Positions 7,292 to 15,648 of a stretch of 29,354 nucleotides of DNA are shown one piece after another. The stretch is from a virus: positions 1 through 29,354 of IMG/VR virus record IMGVR_UViG_3300025322_000122; one strand, written 5' to 3'. How positions within the stretch are numbered: position 1 is the stretch's first letter; every line of letters starts with the position of its first letter. The notes under the pieces were generated by a model, which was not told where the DNA came from, did not search any database, and saw only the letters and a list, made by a program, of their open reading frames with translations. Position numbers and translations under genes: made by a program.

Positions 7292-8200
7292 TTAGATGCC
7301 CGCGGAAGCGTAATAACCGCGGAAGTCCGTGTGGCCAACGCTAAAGCGCATGTAGGACGCAGCCTTGGCATTCTTCGTGTTGAAGTCGTTGTCCTGGTCG
7401 AACATCATTTCCTGGCGATTCATGAATATTGCCCCGTTGGGGCAGTTGGTTTTTACGAAATACGCGTCGGAGTCGGTCAGATAAGGGTTCACAATCGGCG
7501 CCTTGCCAAGCAGTCCCATCGTGCGGATAGCATTCACGGCATTATTCGCGGTGTCGTTTTGGTATTCCGACTTAAGCACTCTGGTTGCCTCAAACGCCAG
7601 CGCGGTCGGAATGACCAGATCATTCGGCCGCAACACGATATTGAGTCCGCGACTGTTCTTCGCGTTCATCACCTGGATCAGAAGATCTTCAAGCGTGGCT
7701 TCGGAGAAGTCCGCAGACGGATTGAGTTCGTTGGACTGCGTGCCGTCCACGGTCGGATGATCCGTCGCAAACGCTTCTTTAGCGTCTCCGTACGTGTACA
7801 AACTATTGAACCCGCGATTGAAGAAGTTGGAAGCGACAATCTGCCGTGTGGTCTCCATCGAGAACGCCAGCGCGGTGGTGCGGCGGCGCCCGACGACCTC
7901 ATACAGGCAGTCCTGCTGCTCCTCAAAGGTGGCGATCCAGCCCAGTGCATAGGCGACGTGCGTATATTTCGTCACCGTGCCCTGGGTCTCAGAGTCGAAC
8001 GAGATCGATCCGCCCTGGGTTTTCACAGGCGCCAGGCCGAAGCCGGTCACCTCGGCATCCTCTTCATACGCCTTCTTGGAGCCAATAACCTCAAACATTG
8101 CCGTGTGGAATTTCGGATGTTTGTCGTATTCGCGGCCCCACCAACGGCGCATCCCCTCCCAAAGTGCCTTGGGATGGTTGCCAGTGCTAATAACGGTCAT
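7292..8200 (-). CDS. Major capsid protein (HK97-fold type)
   Basis: 302 residues. The N-terminus (TGNHPKALWEGMRRWWGREY) and FEVIGSKKAYEEDAEVTGFGLAPV, the KYTHVAYALGWIATFEEQQDCLYEV block, and NRGFNSLYTYGDAKEAFATDHPTVDG match a capsid family common in phages with this module, where the HPTVDGT turn is frequent. The TALAFEATRVLKSE segment and a C-terminal DFRGYYASAGI follow. The gene lies after the decoration-like protein and the scaffold, the usual order. HK97 fold is inferred from the family; the exact subfamily was not checked. Confidence 0.85.
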   Translation of the reverse strand: MTVISTGNHPKALWEGMRRWWGREYDKHPKFHTAMFEVIGSKKAYEEDAEVTGFGLAPVKTQGGSISFDSETQGTVTKYTHVAYALGWIATFEEQQDCLYEVVGRRRTTALAFSMETTRQIVASNFFNRGFNSLYTYGDAKEAFATDHPTVDGTQSNELNPSADFSEATLEDLLIQVMNAKNSRGLNIVLRPNDLVIPTALAFEATRVLKSEYQNDTANNAVNAIRTMGLLGKAPIVNPYLTDSDAYFVKTNCPNGAIFMNRQEMMFDQDNDFNTKNAKAASYMRFSVGHTDFRGYYASAGI

Positions 8201-8211
8201 TTGTGTTCTCC

Positions 8212-8808
8212 TTATGCACCGGCTGAGGCATCGACGTAGAAGTGATTGTTCAGCCGAACAATCCAGTCCGCGTTGTTGCCAATGTCATTGTCCGGGGTGT
8301 CGTCGAGGCCAACAATAATTACGTCCTCAGTTCCGTCGCCTGACGCCGTTACTGTCGCCATCGAAATTTCGATGGACGATTTACCGCTAGTCGTCGAACC
8401 GGATGTAAAAGCGGTGAGGTCCGCGGCATTGCCGACGATGCTGGCTGTAGGAACGGCCGCAGCGTCGTCCTGAACTGCGAACAGAAGGTTCGGATCGTCG
8501 GCGACGAGCAGATAGCGTTCCGTAGAAGCCGCCCGGTAGATGGTCGCATCGCGGCCGACGCCGCCGGCGCCACCAAGAGGTTCGACCCCCACCACAACGC
8601 CAACAACCGCGTTGCCAGTCGAGACGTTGCCTGTGACCGACATCACGCCCCGAGTATCAGCCGAGCCAGCGGGTTTCACTAGTCCGCCGAGATAGATTGC
8701 GGTGCTATCCGTAGACGGAACATAATAGCGGTTGGCCTGCCCGTTCCACGGCGCGCCATTCAAGTACCGCCGAGGCCAGAGGCCACGCGGGGTATCAGCA
8801 TTTGCCAT
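8212..8808 (-). CDS. Head decoration/accessory-like structural protein
   Basis: 198 residues, rich in Ala, Gly, Val and Thr. It begins MANADTPRGLWPRRYLNGAP, then NRYYVPSTDSTAIYLGGLV and the GNAVVGVVVGVEPLGG beta block, followed by YLLVADDPNLLFAVQDDAAA. This layout (a tag-like N-terminus, then beta sandwich) is seen in small proteins encoded immediately upstream of capsid genes, and often they coat or cement the capsid. It is read 11 bases before the capsid gene. The assignment is by position and composition; biochemical function is unproven. Confidence 0.68.
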   Translation of the reverse strand: MANADTPRGLWPRRYLNGAPWNGQANRYYVPSTDSTAIYLGGLVKPAGSADTRGVMSVTGNVSTGNAVVGVVVGVEPLGGAGGVGRDATIYRAASTERYLLVADDPNLLFAVQDDAAAVPTASIVGNAADLTAFTSGSTTSGKSSIEISMATVTASGDGTEDVIIVGLDDTPDNDIGNNADWIVRLNNHFYVDASAGA

Positions 8809-8858
8809 GTGAGAAAGTCTCCAGATTGCGAGGATGGCGCAGCCGCGTGGCCAGCCAG

Positions 8859-9434
8859 TTACGCTTTGTTTTCGGTGATCCGGATACCGCCCGCGGGCGT
8901 ATAGAAGCCGTCCTGCGTGACAACCTCGCCCTTCGCGTTGGTAACCTGGCCGCCCCTGATGGCGGACATGCGTTCATCCAGCGCGGCTTGGTGCTCGCGC
9001 TTGTCCTCTTCGTCGTAGTCCTTGCGCTTGCGCACCAGATAGGCACGCAGCGGATTGCCAAATTGATCTACGCCCGCGTGACGCTCGATGCGGGAACCTG
9101 GCCCGGTATTGCGCGCGTCGCTTTCAGTCTCGGCGTCCTCGACAAAGTCCCAATCGTCATGCCGTGTTTTTTGTGAAACACGGCCGGGTCGATCCACAAG
9201 CCAGTGATAGCGCCAGTTGAGATCATTCTTCAGATGATCTGGCAGCGAAAACCGGAGGTTTGAATCCAGGCCGCTTCCCTGGCGCCGGCGGCGTTCACCA
9301 CGGATCGCGTCTGCGCGCTTGGGCTTCGGCTCCTCTGTTGTCGAGTTGTGCGAGCCCTGCGAAACTACGGCGGCTGGTGGCCGCCCCCGGCGGACCTGCT
9401 TGGCGACATTCAGGTCGTTTGAATCAAAAGACAT
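8859..9434 (-). CDS. Conserved small head-module protein, function unknown
   Basis: 191 residues, very hydrophilic: an N-terminal stretch with basic patch (ADAIRGERRRRQGSG, about residues 41-55), the LDSNLRFSLPDHLKNDLNWRYHWL block around 56-79, then a charged helical region (KRKDYDEEDKREHQAALDERM) and a C-terminal beta tail ending GGIRITENKA. Proteins like this are encoded between scaffold and capsid in several podovirus-type prophages. No enzyme motif is visible. It may help capsid assembly or be packaged; this is inference. The start lies three bases after the scaffold stop. Confidence 0.65.
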   Translation of the reverse strand: MSFDSNDLNVAKQVRRGRPPAAVVSQGSHNSTTEEPKPKRADAIRGERRRRQGSGLDSNLRFSLPDHLKNDLNWRYHWLVDRPGRVSQKTRHDDWDFVEDAETESDARNTGPGSRIERHAGVDQFGNPLRAYLVRKRKDYDEEDKREHQAALDERMSAIRGGQVTNAKGEVVTQDGFYTPAGGIRITENKA

Positions 9435-9437
9435 GCG

Positions 9438-10289
9438 TCAACTCCAATACGCCGATGCGGCGTCGGCTTTGTCCTTGTACAGCCCTTCGCTGATATGCCT
9501 TTCGAGGATGTTTTTTTCCTCGGACGGTATATCACCCCACGCCTTGCCCCCGCCGCGAGTTGAGGTGCCTTGCCGCTGCCCGCCAGTTTCAACGGCGTTG
9601 CGGCCTCCACCGCCGTTCTCAGACGCCTTCGTGAACTTTTCAGGAAAGCGCCGCATCAACTCCCGTTTCGTCCTGGCCAAATTTTGCGCGACCGTCAGCT
9701 CTGGTTCATCGTCGAGCAGTGCTTCGTGAATACCTTGGGCCGCCCGGTTCAAAACCTTGTCCTTGAGAAACCACGGATTCGCATCAACCCACCGCTCGAC
9801 ATCGGGATGCACTTCCTCCGCCTTAGGCGCAGCGCGCGTCTGCGGAGAGCTTTTGCCCGCCGTGTCAGCTTCGCGTTCTAAGTTATAGAGCTGTTCCTCG
9901 GCTGCATTCAGCCGGTCATATTCTGCGGTATCGCCGATCTCGACGGCTGACCGCCGGGCTGCCTCAATGTCGCGATACAGCTTTTGCCTCTGGGCAAGAC
10001 TGAGCCGCTCCATGCGCTGCAGCCGTTGTTCAAACGCCTGCCGTTCCTGGTTCTGCGCCTTCTCCAGGCCCTTCACACGACGCTCCGTGCGCGTCAGCTC
10101 CTGGCGCAGGTAGCGCGGATCGCTGCGCTTGATGTATTCCTCGGCGTCGTGCCAAGCGTCCGGCTCGCCGTCGAACTCGTCCAATGGCTTCCAGCCCCAT
10201 TCGCGGGCTTTTGCCTCAATGTTGGTTTTTTCCTTCGGATCGGGTGCACTGGTTTCCGACGTCTCGGCGTCAGCTTCTTCGTGATCCAT
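9438..10289 (-). CDS. Scaffolding protein
   Basis: 283 residues, highly charged and helical with no hydrophobic core: acidic N-terminus (EEADAETSETSAPDPKE), a long coiled-coil-like region at about residues 60-145 (KGLEKAQNQERQAFEQRLQRMERLSLAQRQ), WVDANPWFLKDKVL around 167-180, and a Gly-rich C-terminal linker before a GDIPSEEKNILERHI helix. This matches phage scaffolding proteins, which bind the coat protein inside the procapsid. The position between portal and capsid genes is as in P22 gp8. ATG 10289 is the only convincing start and directly follows a T-run of a hairpin (see separate entry). Confidence 0.82.
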   Translation of the reverse strand: MDHEEADAETSETSAPDPKEKTNIEAKAREWGWKPLDEFDGEPDAWHDAEEYIKRSDPRYLRQELTRTERRVKGLEKAQNQERQAFEQRLQRMERLSLAQRQKLYRDIEAARRSAVEIGDTAEYDRLNAAEEQLYNLEREADTAGKSSPQTRAAPKAEEVHPDVERWVDANPWFLKDKVLNRAAQGIHEALLDDEPELTVAQNLARTKRELMRRFPEKFTKASENGGGGRNAVETGGQRQGTSTRGGGKAWGDIPSEEKNILERHISEGLYKDKADAASAYWS

Positions 10290-10310
10290 AAAAAAACCGC
10301 CCTGTGGCGG
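10290..10310 (-). terminator. Terminator/attenuator abutting the scaffold start
   Basis: On the minus strand a CCGCC/GGCGG stem (10297-10301 with 10306-10310) with a 4-base loop is followed by seven T residues (10290-10296), and the ATG of the scaffold gene follows directly. The right arm GGGCGG is also the only Shine-Dalgarno-like sequence, so the stem may both end transcripts and mask ribosome binding. Confidence 0.7.
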
Positions 10311-10338
10311 CCCTCTGTCTAGTACTTGTTCGGTCTAT

Positions 10339-10752
10339 TCAATCCGGAAAATGAAGAATTGCAGCAATGTCCTTGTCGTTGATCAGCCGATATTCCAGCC
10401 GTTCCTTGTGGCCCTTCGCATTCGTAAAATGCTGGCCCTTGATATTGATGCCGGCATATCTGGCGAAAACCACACGGTCTCCGACTTCGGGAAGTCGCAC
10501 ATGGTCTGGCCAATCATGATACGAAAATGCCGCTGGCGACATAGAGACTACCCTGCCGGTCATACTTGCAGCACGATAGCGTTCGTTTACTTCATCTGGC
10601 GTTGCCAGCCCAGCGCGACGAAAACTGGCTATGACATCGCTTTCGTCAGGCAGCACTAAAACCTTGAACTCACACGGACTTATTCCGCACCTCTCGGTGT
10701 CTATTAGCGCCATTGCGAGTTCTTCAACGTCCATGTCGTCACTCTGCATCAT
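10339..10752 (-). CDS. GroES-like co-chaperonin
   Basis: 137 residues. The layout follows Cpn10: an initial strand CEFKVLVLPDE (27-37, compare LHDRVIVKR in GroES), GRVVSMSPAAF (67-77, compare the GEVLAVG strand), PEVGDRVVFARYAG (88-101, compare VKVGDIVIF), and a C-terminal LEYRLINDKDIAAIL (119-133, compare VLIMSESDILAIV). Residues 38-66 would hold the mobile loop; it is not hydrophobic in the standard IVL way, so GroEL binding is uncertain. Phage co-chaperonins (T4 gp31 and its kin) adapt the host chaperonin to fold the coat protein. Start overlaps the upstream stop (ATGA), and it lies just before scaffold and capsid. Confidence 0.72.
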   Translation of the reverse strand: MMQSDDMDVEELAMALIDTERCGISPCEFKVLVLPDESDVIASFRRAGLATPDEVNERYRAASMTGRVVSMSPAAFSYHDWPDHVRLPEVGDRVVFARYAGINIKGQHFTNAKGHKERLEYRLINDKDIAAILHFPD

Positions 10753-11027
10753 CAGTCCTTCAATAATTTTTTCATTTCCTCTGCAAGTGCTTCCTGGTCC
10801 TCAATTGCGGCCAGAAAGTCGGCCAATCGTGCGCGGGCTAACCAGCGCAAAACATCGGCGCGCTCGCGCATCTTCGCGTGCTCCGTTGGATTAGGACATG
10901 CTCCCCATCCACGCACTGCAAACGCTCCGAATGTCCGCGCCACTTCCCCCGGCAGAAACTCGCCAAAAAACCACTGTGCAACCGGGGATGCCGTCCATTC
11001 TTCCCATTCGTCAGGTTTCGGGATCAT
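10752..11027 (-). CDS. Small late protein of unknown function
   Basis: 91 residues: a Trp-rich start (DEWEEWTASPVAQWFFGEFL), a short Gly-Cys segment (GWGACPNPTEHAKM), and a helical Arg/Ala-rich C-terminus ending in KKLLKD. No motif of known function is visible. It is coupled to the portal gene by an ATGA overlap and to the co-chaperonin-like gene by another, so it is clearly expressed as part of the late operon. A role in head assembly is possible but not shown. Confidence 0.65.
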   Translation of the reverse strand: MIPKPDEWEEWTASPVAQWFFGEFLPGEVARTFGAFAVRGWGACPNPTEHAKMRERADVLRWLARARLADFLAAIEDQEALAEEMKKLLKD

Positions 11028-13141
11028 GCCTCTTCCGCCTCATCGACAAGTGCGGCTGCCTCAGCTTCTTGCTGCGTTTTGCGCAGTTGCGCCTCCTGCA
11101 TGGCGCGCTGTAGCGCCTCGTCCTGATCCACAGCACCGCTCATCATCCGGGCGTGATCGGCTGCGGTGCGGTGCATTATGTCTTGCCGCTCGGCCTCTAT
11201 CTTGCCCGCCTGCGCGGTCTCTCTAGCGGCTGCCGCCTCGGTCTGCTTGATCTTGGCTTGCGCCCCGGCCATCATCACCGGATCAGGCTCTTGCTGTTGA
11301 GCAAATAGCTGATCGATGTCCTCAACTCTCGCCGCCTGATAAATGCGGCGGACAGTCTCCACTGGATTATGCACCTGCGGGAATTTCAGCGCGGTGTCCA
11401 TCACCAGCTGTGCCTGAGCCATTTTCTGCGCATCGGTGACCTGGGAGGGATCAGCGACAGGCATGATATCAAAGCCGCGAGCGTCGTAATCGGCCGCCAT
11501 CGTGGGTTGCTGCAGCTGCCGGAGGATCTCTGGCGGCAACTGTTGCTGCCCCGATTGCTGTCCTGGCTCCTGCGCAGCCTGAGCCGCTTGCTGCTGCATC
11601 TGCTGCATGGCAGCGACTATCTGCTGCGGCGGCTCCCAATCGATGATTTCGGCGTATTCCTCTTCGTTTGGATAGCGCCGGTTCAGATCGTAGATGAGCT
11701 TCCCTTCCTGAGTCAGCGAGCGGAATAACCGCTTGATTATGCTGGTGAAGACCTTTAAACCCTGCTCGATCAGAGCCAGCAGCGTGGTTGGCTGCATGGT
11801 CTGGGCGCGGGCTTCGCCGGTCAGCACATCCTGCACGCTCGCGATCCCCTTGGCGGCCTCAATAAGCATGCCGAGCAGCTGAAAGAGGACGGGCGACGGC
11901 CCCGCGAATTGATGCGGCACGATGGCGTCGCGAATTTTCTGACCGGCAACGCCGACCATCTTCCATTCGTTCAGTGCGATACGGAGCTGCTGACTATCGA
12001 TGTTCAGGCCGCTGCCGATAAAGCCGCCTCCCGCGTTCTGCAGGTGTCCAGCGTCGATCATCTGATTGAGAGAGGTATTCACCGCCTCGTTGATCGCGCG
12101 CAGCAGCCGTCCAAACCCGATGCCGTAAAAGCCCCCGTTTGGGTCAGGAAGGAACGGGTAATGGACGAAGTAGTCGCGGCGGTCGATGCGGACTATCTTT
12201 CCGTCCCGCTGCCTAACGCGGATGTCTTCCACATCGAAATTCGCGTATACCCGAACCACCTTGCCACTATCCTTGTGCACCGTGACAATCCACGGCTCAC
12301 GGCACCCATCGCCGTCGAGGTCCTCCCAGCGGTGTTGCTCCAGGAACAGATGGGGCGCGTCAGCATCGCCGGGCGAATGCTGTGGCGACTCCGTTGCCGT
12401 GCTGTTGGGCACGGCCTGGCCGTACTCGAATTCAGTATACGTCCCACCCCTGATTTTGCCGTCAATCTCGTACGGATACAGCTCGAACTCGTGCGTGATC
12501 CGCGCCGCACGGTTGAGAGATTTTGTGGCTTGGTTGACCACCACATGCATGGCGCTGACCATCTCGGCCCTCACCTCGCCTGCCTCGGCATCCCAGCAAA
12601 TTTTTCGAAAACCATCACCGAGGATTGGCATCTGATGGACGAGCGTATCGGTGTCGCTCTCCCAGTCCGGCATACGGAGCACCTGGCTCGACATATGCGT
12701 CGTGACGCGCTCGCCACGCGCCAGTTTTTCGCCATGCGGATCACGGCCGATGATCTTGGCCCGCCAGATGCGATCGCCGCTGACCACAGCTGGATACGCC
12801 CGCGCACCGAATTGCAGCGCTGCCGTGGTCATCAAGGGGAATTTGACGTTGCTCGCCCCCTCGAAAGGGTAGTTCTTCGACTCCGTTTTTTGCAGCACCG
12901 CGGCCATGGCCAGCCGTGCCTCTTGCTCCCAATCTGCGCGGCTGGTGCGGTCCAGCTGCCACTCATCGACGACACGCGCACCGATCTGGCTCAACGTGTC
13001 AGCGTCGAACTCGCTCCACACGTTGATGGCATCTTCGGCTGACCAGCGGGCGAGTTGCTCAAGAATTCGCTCGCCTTCGCTGGCCCTTCCATCCTCTTCG
13101 GACAGACCGTCGTCGTCTTCGAATGTTTCAATGAACGCCAT
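11024..13141 (-). CDS. Portal protein (P22 gp1-like)
   Basis: 705 residues from ATG 13141, which overlaps the preceding TGA; P22 portal is of similar size. Seen in order: an acidic N-terminus, RADWEQEARLAMAAVLQK, KNYPFEGASNVKFPLMTTA (a hallmark of this portal family), QVLRMPDWESDTDTLVHQMP, VHYPFLPDPNGGFYGIGFGRLL, and NTSLNQMIDAGHLQNAGGGFI. The last 170 residues are a Gln-rich helical barrel-like tail (IVAAMQQMQQQAAQAAQEPG). The portal forms the dodecameric ring through which DNA is packaged and ejected. Position between terminase and scaffold matches P22. Confidence 0.88.
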   Translation of the reverse strand: MAFIETFEDDDGLSEEDGRASEGERILEQLARWSAEDAINVWSEFDADTLSQIGARVVDEWQLDRTSRADWEQEARLAMAAVLQKTESKNYPFEGASNVKFPLMTTAALQFGARAYPAVVSGDRIWRAKIIGRDPHGEKLARGERVTTHMSSQVLRMPDWESDTDTLVHQMPILGDGFRKICWDAEAGEVRAEMVSAMHVVVNQATKSLNRAARITHEFELYPYEIDGKIRGGTYTEFEYGQAVPNSTATESPQHSPGDADAPHLFLEQHRWEDLDGDGCREPWIVTVHKDSGKVVRVYANFDVEDIRVRQRDGKIVRIDRRDYFVHYPFLPDPNGGFYGIGFGRLLRAINEAVNTSLNQMIDAGHLQNAGGGFIGSGLNIDSQQLRIALNEWKMVGVAGQKIRDAIVPHQFAGPSPVLFQLLGMLIEAAKGIASVQDVLTGEARAQTMQPTTLLALIEQGLKVFTSIIKRLFRSLTQEGKLIYDLNRRYPNEEEYAEIIDWEPPQQIVAAMQQMQQQAAQAAQEPGQQSGQQQLPPEILRQLQQPTMAADYDARGFDIMPVADPSQVTDAQKMAQAQLVMDTALKFPQVHNPVETVRRIYQAARVEDIDQLFAQQQEPDPVMMAGAQAKIKQTEAAAARETAQAGKIEAERQDIMHRTAADHARMMSGAVDQDEALQRAMQEAQLRKTQQEAEAAALVDEAEEA

Positions 13142-13455
13142 CAACTGCGGCTCATAATTTCATAAACTTCGTGCTTGGCGTTGTTGCGCCGTAGCGCCTC
13201 CGCCGTAAATTCCGGCAGAGTATTTCTGCAAGGTTCACAGTCGCTATGCACGTAAATAGTGTAGTTCCTAGACCTATCAAAGCACATCAAAACAAACCCG
13301 CCGATTTCTATGTTATAATCCTCGCGTAGCCAGTCAACGGATTGGTCGAATTTCGATAAAACCGCTACATTGCGCTCTGGAACACTACCACGAAAAATGC
13401 GCAGATCTGCGCCACCCTTGAGCCTCACGCGTCCAATGCGGCAATGAGGTGACAT
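13141..13455 (-). CDS. Small late protein of unknown function
   Basis: 104 residues from ATG 13455. Its sequence has a basic beginning (CRIGRVRLKGGADLRIFRG), then VLSKFDQSVDWLREDYN and a beta stretch (IGGFVLMCFDRSRNYTIYVHSD) with a CEPC pair. Nothing recognisable as a catalytic site or membrane segment is present. The stop overlaps the portal start (ATGA), and the gene begins a few bases after the membrane/coiled-coil gene. I do not recognise the family. The region is less GC-rich than the terminase gene. Confidence 0.62.
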   Translation of the reverse strand: MSPHCRIGRVRLKGGADLRIFRGSVPERNVAVLSKFDQSVDWLREDYNIEIGGFVLMCFDRSRNYTIYVHSDCEPCRNTLPEFTAEALRRNNAKHEVYEIMSRS

Positions 13456-13458
13456 CAA

Positions 13459-13740
13459 TTACCTGCGCCGACGAGACGAAAATACAGGATGTTCCTGCAA
13501 CTCATTGCGGATTTCGGTGAGCGTTGTAGCCATCGCTGTCAGCCGTTCTTCGAGCCGGCTAACCCTGTCCATTTCGCGGCTCATACGGGACTGCTCCGCT
13601 TCCGTACGTGCCAGTCGATCTGACACACTGGTCACGCGATCGGTGTTTATCCCCCAGGAGATGCCGACTGCCACGGCGACACCAATCAGAGACGCCAGCC
13701 AACTGGGAATTGGCGCGGGCGCCATGCAATGATCTGCCAT
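13459..13740 (-). CDS. Membrane-anchored coiled-coil protein
   Basis: 93 residues. One predicted transmembrane helix at about residues 12-30 (SWLASLIGVAVAVGISWGI) is followed by a long amphipathic helix (DRLARTEAEQSRMSREMDRVSRLEERL) with coiled-coil character, ending in basic residues (SSRRRR). Such small proteins next to terminase genes in phages are often annotated as hypothetical or holin/spanin-like. A holin role would fit one membrane helix and a charged C-terminus, yet no endolysin is present in the window, so this is only a suggestion. The start could also be at an internal Met (MAPAPIPS). Confidence 0.6.
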   Translation of the reverse strand: MADHCMAPAPIPSWLASLIGVAVAVGISWGINTDRVTSVSDRLARTEAEQSRMSREMDRVSRLEERLTAMATTLTEIRNELQEHPVFSSRRRR

Positions 13741-13788
13741 AAGACGTATTAGCGTCCAGCGCGCCGAGCGGCGTATCGCGTGGCCATG

Positions 13789-15180
13789 TTAATATCCTGT
13801 AATCGACGATCGGCCGTGCACCTGACTAGCCCGGCGCCGCTCTTCATCGTCCGCACGCGGGCGGTTGATTATCGACGGGAACAGCTCGGTGTACGCCCAT
13901 ACCAGCGCGTCAACGCGGTCTGCCGTGGTGTCGCCCTCAATACCCGCCGGCGTGAAGAGCACCATCTGATCTTCCAACGCGGCGAATGTGCCGACGTGGC
14001 TCACACGGCCCTGCTCGTACAGCGCCGCAATCGGCTCAGCTCGCGTGACCTTGCCCCGGCTGGCGTGCACCAGTATGACCGGCAGTAGCGGCCGCTCGGC
14101 ACGCAAGACCGCCTCCACCATCGCGCCGCCCTGGTTGGCCTCCGCAACGACAACGTCCGCCTGCAGTAGATCAAACGCGGATATTGCGCGCCGTGCCCAG
14201 CCCATAGGACCGAGACGGCAGCTGTAGTCCCCCAGCGTGTAGCCGCGGCCATCGATGCCGAGGCCCGCGCCGATAATGCCGGTTTCGGCACCCTCTTCCG
14301 GAAACGCCCGGTTGGGGTCGGCTGTGGCCGGGTCAACACCAATGATGACCCGCGCCATGTCTGGCAGCTTGGCCCCGGCCGCTATCCGGCAATCGTCCAG
14401 ACCTCGCCGTGTCCACAGCGCGCCGGGCACGTCATCAAGAATCTCGCCCGACAGCTCCTGGCGGCCTAAGCGGGTCCCCTCATACCGCGCCGTGATGCGC
14501 TTTATGAATTTCTCCGAGAGGTTGAACCGGTTCTCGGTGGTGACCCCGCGTGTCGTTACGGTGCTCGGATCGGCCATCAGCTGCTTGATGATCTCGATCG
14601 GCCGCGGCGTTGTGGTGACAATCTGCCGGGGATCGTCGCCAAGCCGGAGTCCGAACTGCAGCATGTCCCACGCCTGATCGGCGTATCTCCACTTGGCGAG
14701 TTCGTCGGCCCATGCCGCGTCATGCTGTGGGCCGCGCAGCTGGTCGGGGTCCTCGCCGCTGTACAGCGTCGCCACCGCGCCATTTGGCCAGGTCAGGCGG
14801 CGTTTGGATGGCTCATAGGCCGGCCGGAACGCCTTGGGATGCACATTGAGCACGCCGCTCTCCCCCTCGACAATCACGTCGCGGCAATCCGCGGCAGTCT
14901 CGCCGATCAGCGCCAGGCGGCCATATTTTCCGCCCTGCAGCGGGGTATCGCCACACACGACGCTGCGCACCCATTCGGCAGCGGTCCGGGTTTTCCCCCA
15001 GCCTCTCCCCGCGAGAACCAGCCACGTCGCCCAGGCCCCCGCCGGTGGAAGTTGCTCAGGACGCGCCCAAAACGGCCAGTGGTACAGGAGTTGCTCCCGA
15101 ACGTCAGGCGCCAGCTTCGCAATCTCCTTCATCCTCGCCGGTTCTGGCAGCGAGGCGAGTAATTCGGCCGGTGAACGCAT
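13789..15180 (-). CDS. terL: Terminase large subunit
   Basis: 463 residues. The ATPase Walker A is GRGWGKT at residues 58-64; Walker B ends in AAWADE at 155-160; a coupling-type motif TTTPRP lies at 189-194. The C-terminal nuclease shows Asp283 (VIIGVDPA), Glu347 (VVVAEANQGG) and Asp421/Asp424 (DRVDALVWA). The protein packages phage DNA into the procapsid and cuts it. It overlaps the small-subunit gene; if it starts at 15180 the overlap is 77 bases, and an internal ATG at 15132 (MKEIAKLAP) would shorten it to 29. The N-terminal choice is therefore uncertain. Confidence 0.92.
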   Translation of the reverse strand: MRSPAELLASLPEPARMKEIAKLAPDVREQLLYHWPFWARPEQLPPAGAWATWLVLAGRGWGKTRTAAEWVRSVVCGDTPLQGGKYGRLALIGETAADCRDVIVEGESGVLNVHPKAFRPAYEPSKRRLTWPNGAVATLYSGEDPDQLRGPQHDAAWADELAKWRYADQAWDMLQFGLRLGDDPRQIVTTTPRPIEIIKQLMADPSTVTTRGVTTENRFNLSEKFIKRITARYEGTRLGRQELSGEILDDVPGALWTRRGLDDCRIAAGAKLPDMARVIIGVDPATADPNRAFPEEGAETGIIGAGLGIDGRGYTLGDYSCRLGPMGWARRAISAFDLLQADVVVAEANQGGAMVEAVLRAERPLLPVILVHASRGKVTRAEPIAALYEQGRVSHVGTFAALEDQMVLFTPAGIEGDTTADRVDALVWAYTELFPSIINRPRADDEERRRASQVHGRSSITGY

Positions 15181-15493
15181 CGAGCTTCAGGTTGACGTTG
15201 ATCGGGCTTTCGTCGTCGCCGCCAATCGGCTGCGTCGGCTTGCCCCAAGCGCGATCGAGGATAGCGTTACTGGCGGGGACCGATGCTCTAGGATCATCAG
15301 ACCGCATCCAGTAGGCCAGACGTGTGACTGCCTCGACGCTGTATGAGCGGGCGAGGTCCCGGACCTCCATCGCCACGCGCGGCCGTCCGCCTGGGTTGCC
15401 GGATTTACCCTTTTGAAACTGCCCGGCGCCCGTGTCGCCATCTGCGCGCGTCGGCCGGCCGGTCCGTCCAGTCGTCTTTTTTTGGGCCGCCAT
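15104..15493 (-). CDS. terS: Terminase small subunit-like protein (DUF5681-type)
   Basis: 129 residues with the QFQKGKSGNPGGRPR motif at residues 25-39 (DUF5681-type), which recurs in phage and plasmid DNA-binding proteins. A helical middle (VRDLARSYSVEAVTRLAYWM) and a C-terminal oligomer-type segment (VNLKLDAFTGRITRL) follow. Directly upstream of and overlapping terL, it should recognise the packaging start site. The basic N-terminal 24 residues could contact DNA. The call combines motif and position. Confidence 0.8.
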   Translation of the reverse strand: MAAQKKTTGRTGRPTRADGDTGAGQFQKGKSGNPGGRPRVAMEVRDLARSYSVEAVTRLAYWMRSDDPRASVPASNAILDRAWGKPTQPIGGDDESPINVNLKLDAFTGRITRLAARTGEDEGDCEAGA

Positions 15494-15499
15494 CGCTGA

Positions 15500-15610
15500 C
15501 TATTTGCAGCCCTTTTTCGTACCGCCCTTCATGCTTCCTTTGCCCTTCATACCGCCATATGCCCCCTTGGGCGCGGCTTTCTCAGGCTTCGGTTTCGATC
15601 CCTTTGGCAT
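15500..15610 (-). CDS. 36-residue Lys/Gly-rich peptide
   Basis: Translation from ATG 15610 gives a 36-residue basic peptide (starts MPKGSKPKPEKAAPKGAYGG, ends GGTKKGCK), stopping at TAG 15500-15502. A GGGAA ribosome-binding site precedes the start, and the gene stops seven bases before the small terminase start codon. Gly/Lys-rich mini-proteins at the head of late operons are known in phages but seldom characterised. The composition suggests nucleic-acid binding. It is too short for most gene finders. Confidence 0.6.
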   Translation of the reverse strand: MPKGSKPKPEKAAPKGAYGGMKGKGSMKGGTKKGCK

Positions 15611-15623
15611 ATCGTTTTCCCAA

Positions 15624-15648
15624 TAAAAAAGGCCCGCCGAAGCGAGCC
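15624..15648 (-). terminator. Strong rho-independent terminator upstream of the terminase genes
   Basis: On the minus strand GGCTCGC-TTCG-GCGGGCC forms a 7-bp stem with a stable TTCG tetraloop, followed by six T residues and TATT (stem 15631-15648, T-run 15625-15630). It would stop transcripts entering the late operon unless antitermination occurs. Confidence 0.9.

Noticed and set aside
7265-8239. Plus-strand 324-aa frame antisense to the capsid gene
   Set aside because: Antisense shadow of the major capsid protein; no ribosome site, no domain.
11909-13042. Plus-strand 377-aa frame antisense to the portal gene
   Set aside because: Shadow of the portal coding sequence; no recognisable motif.
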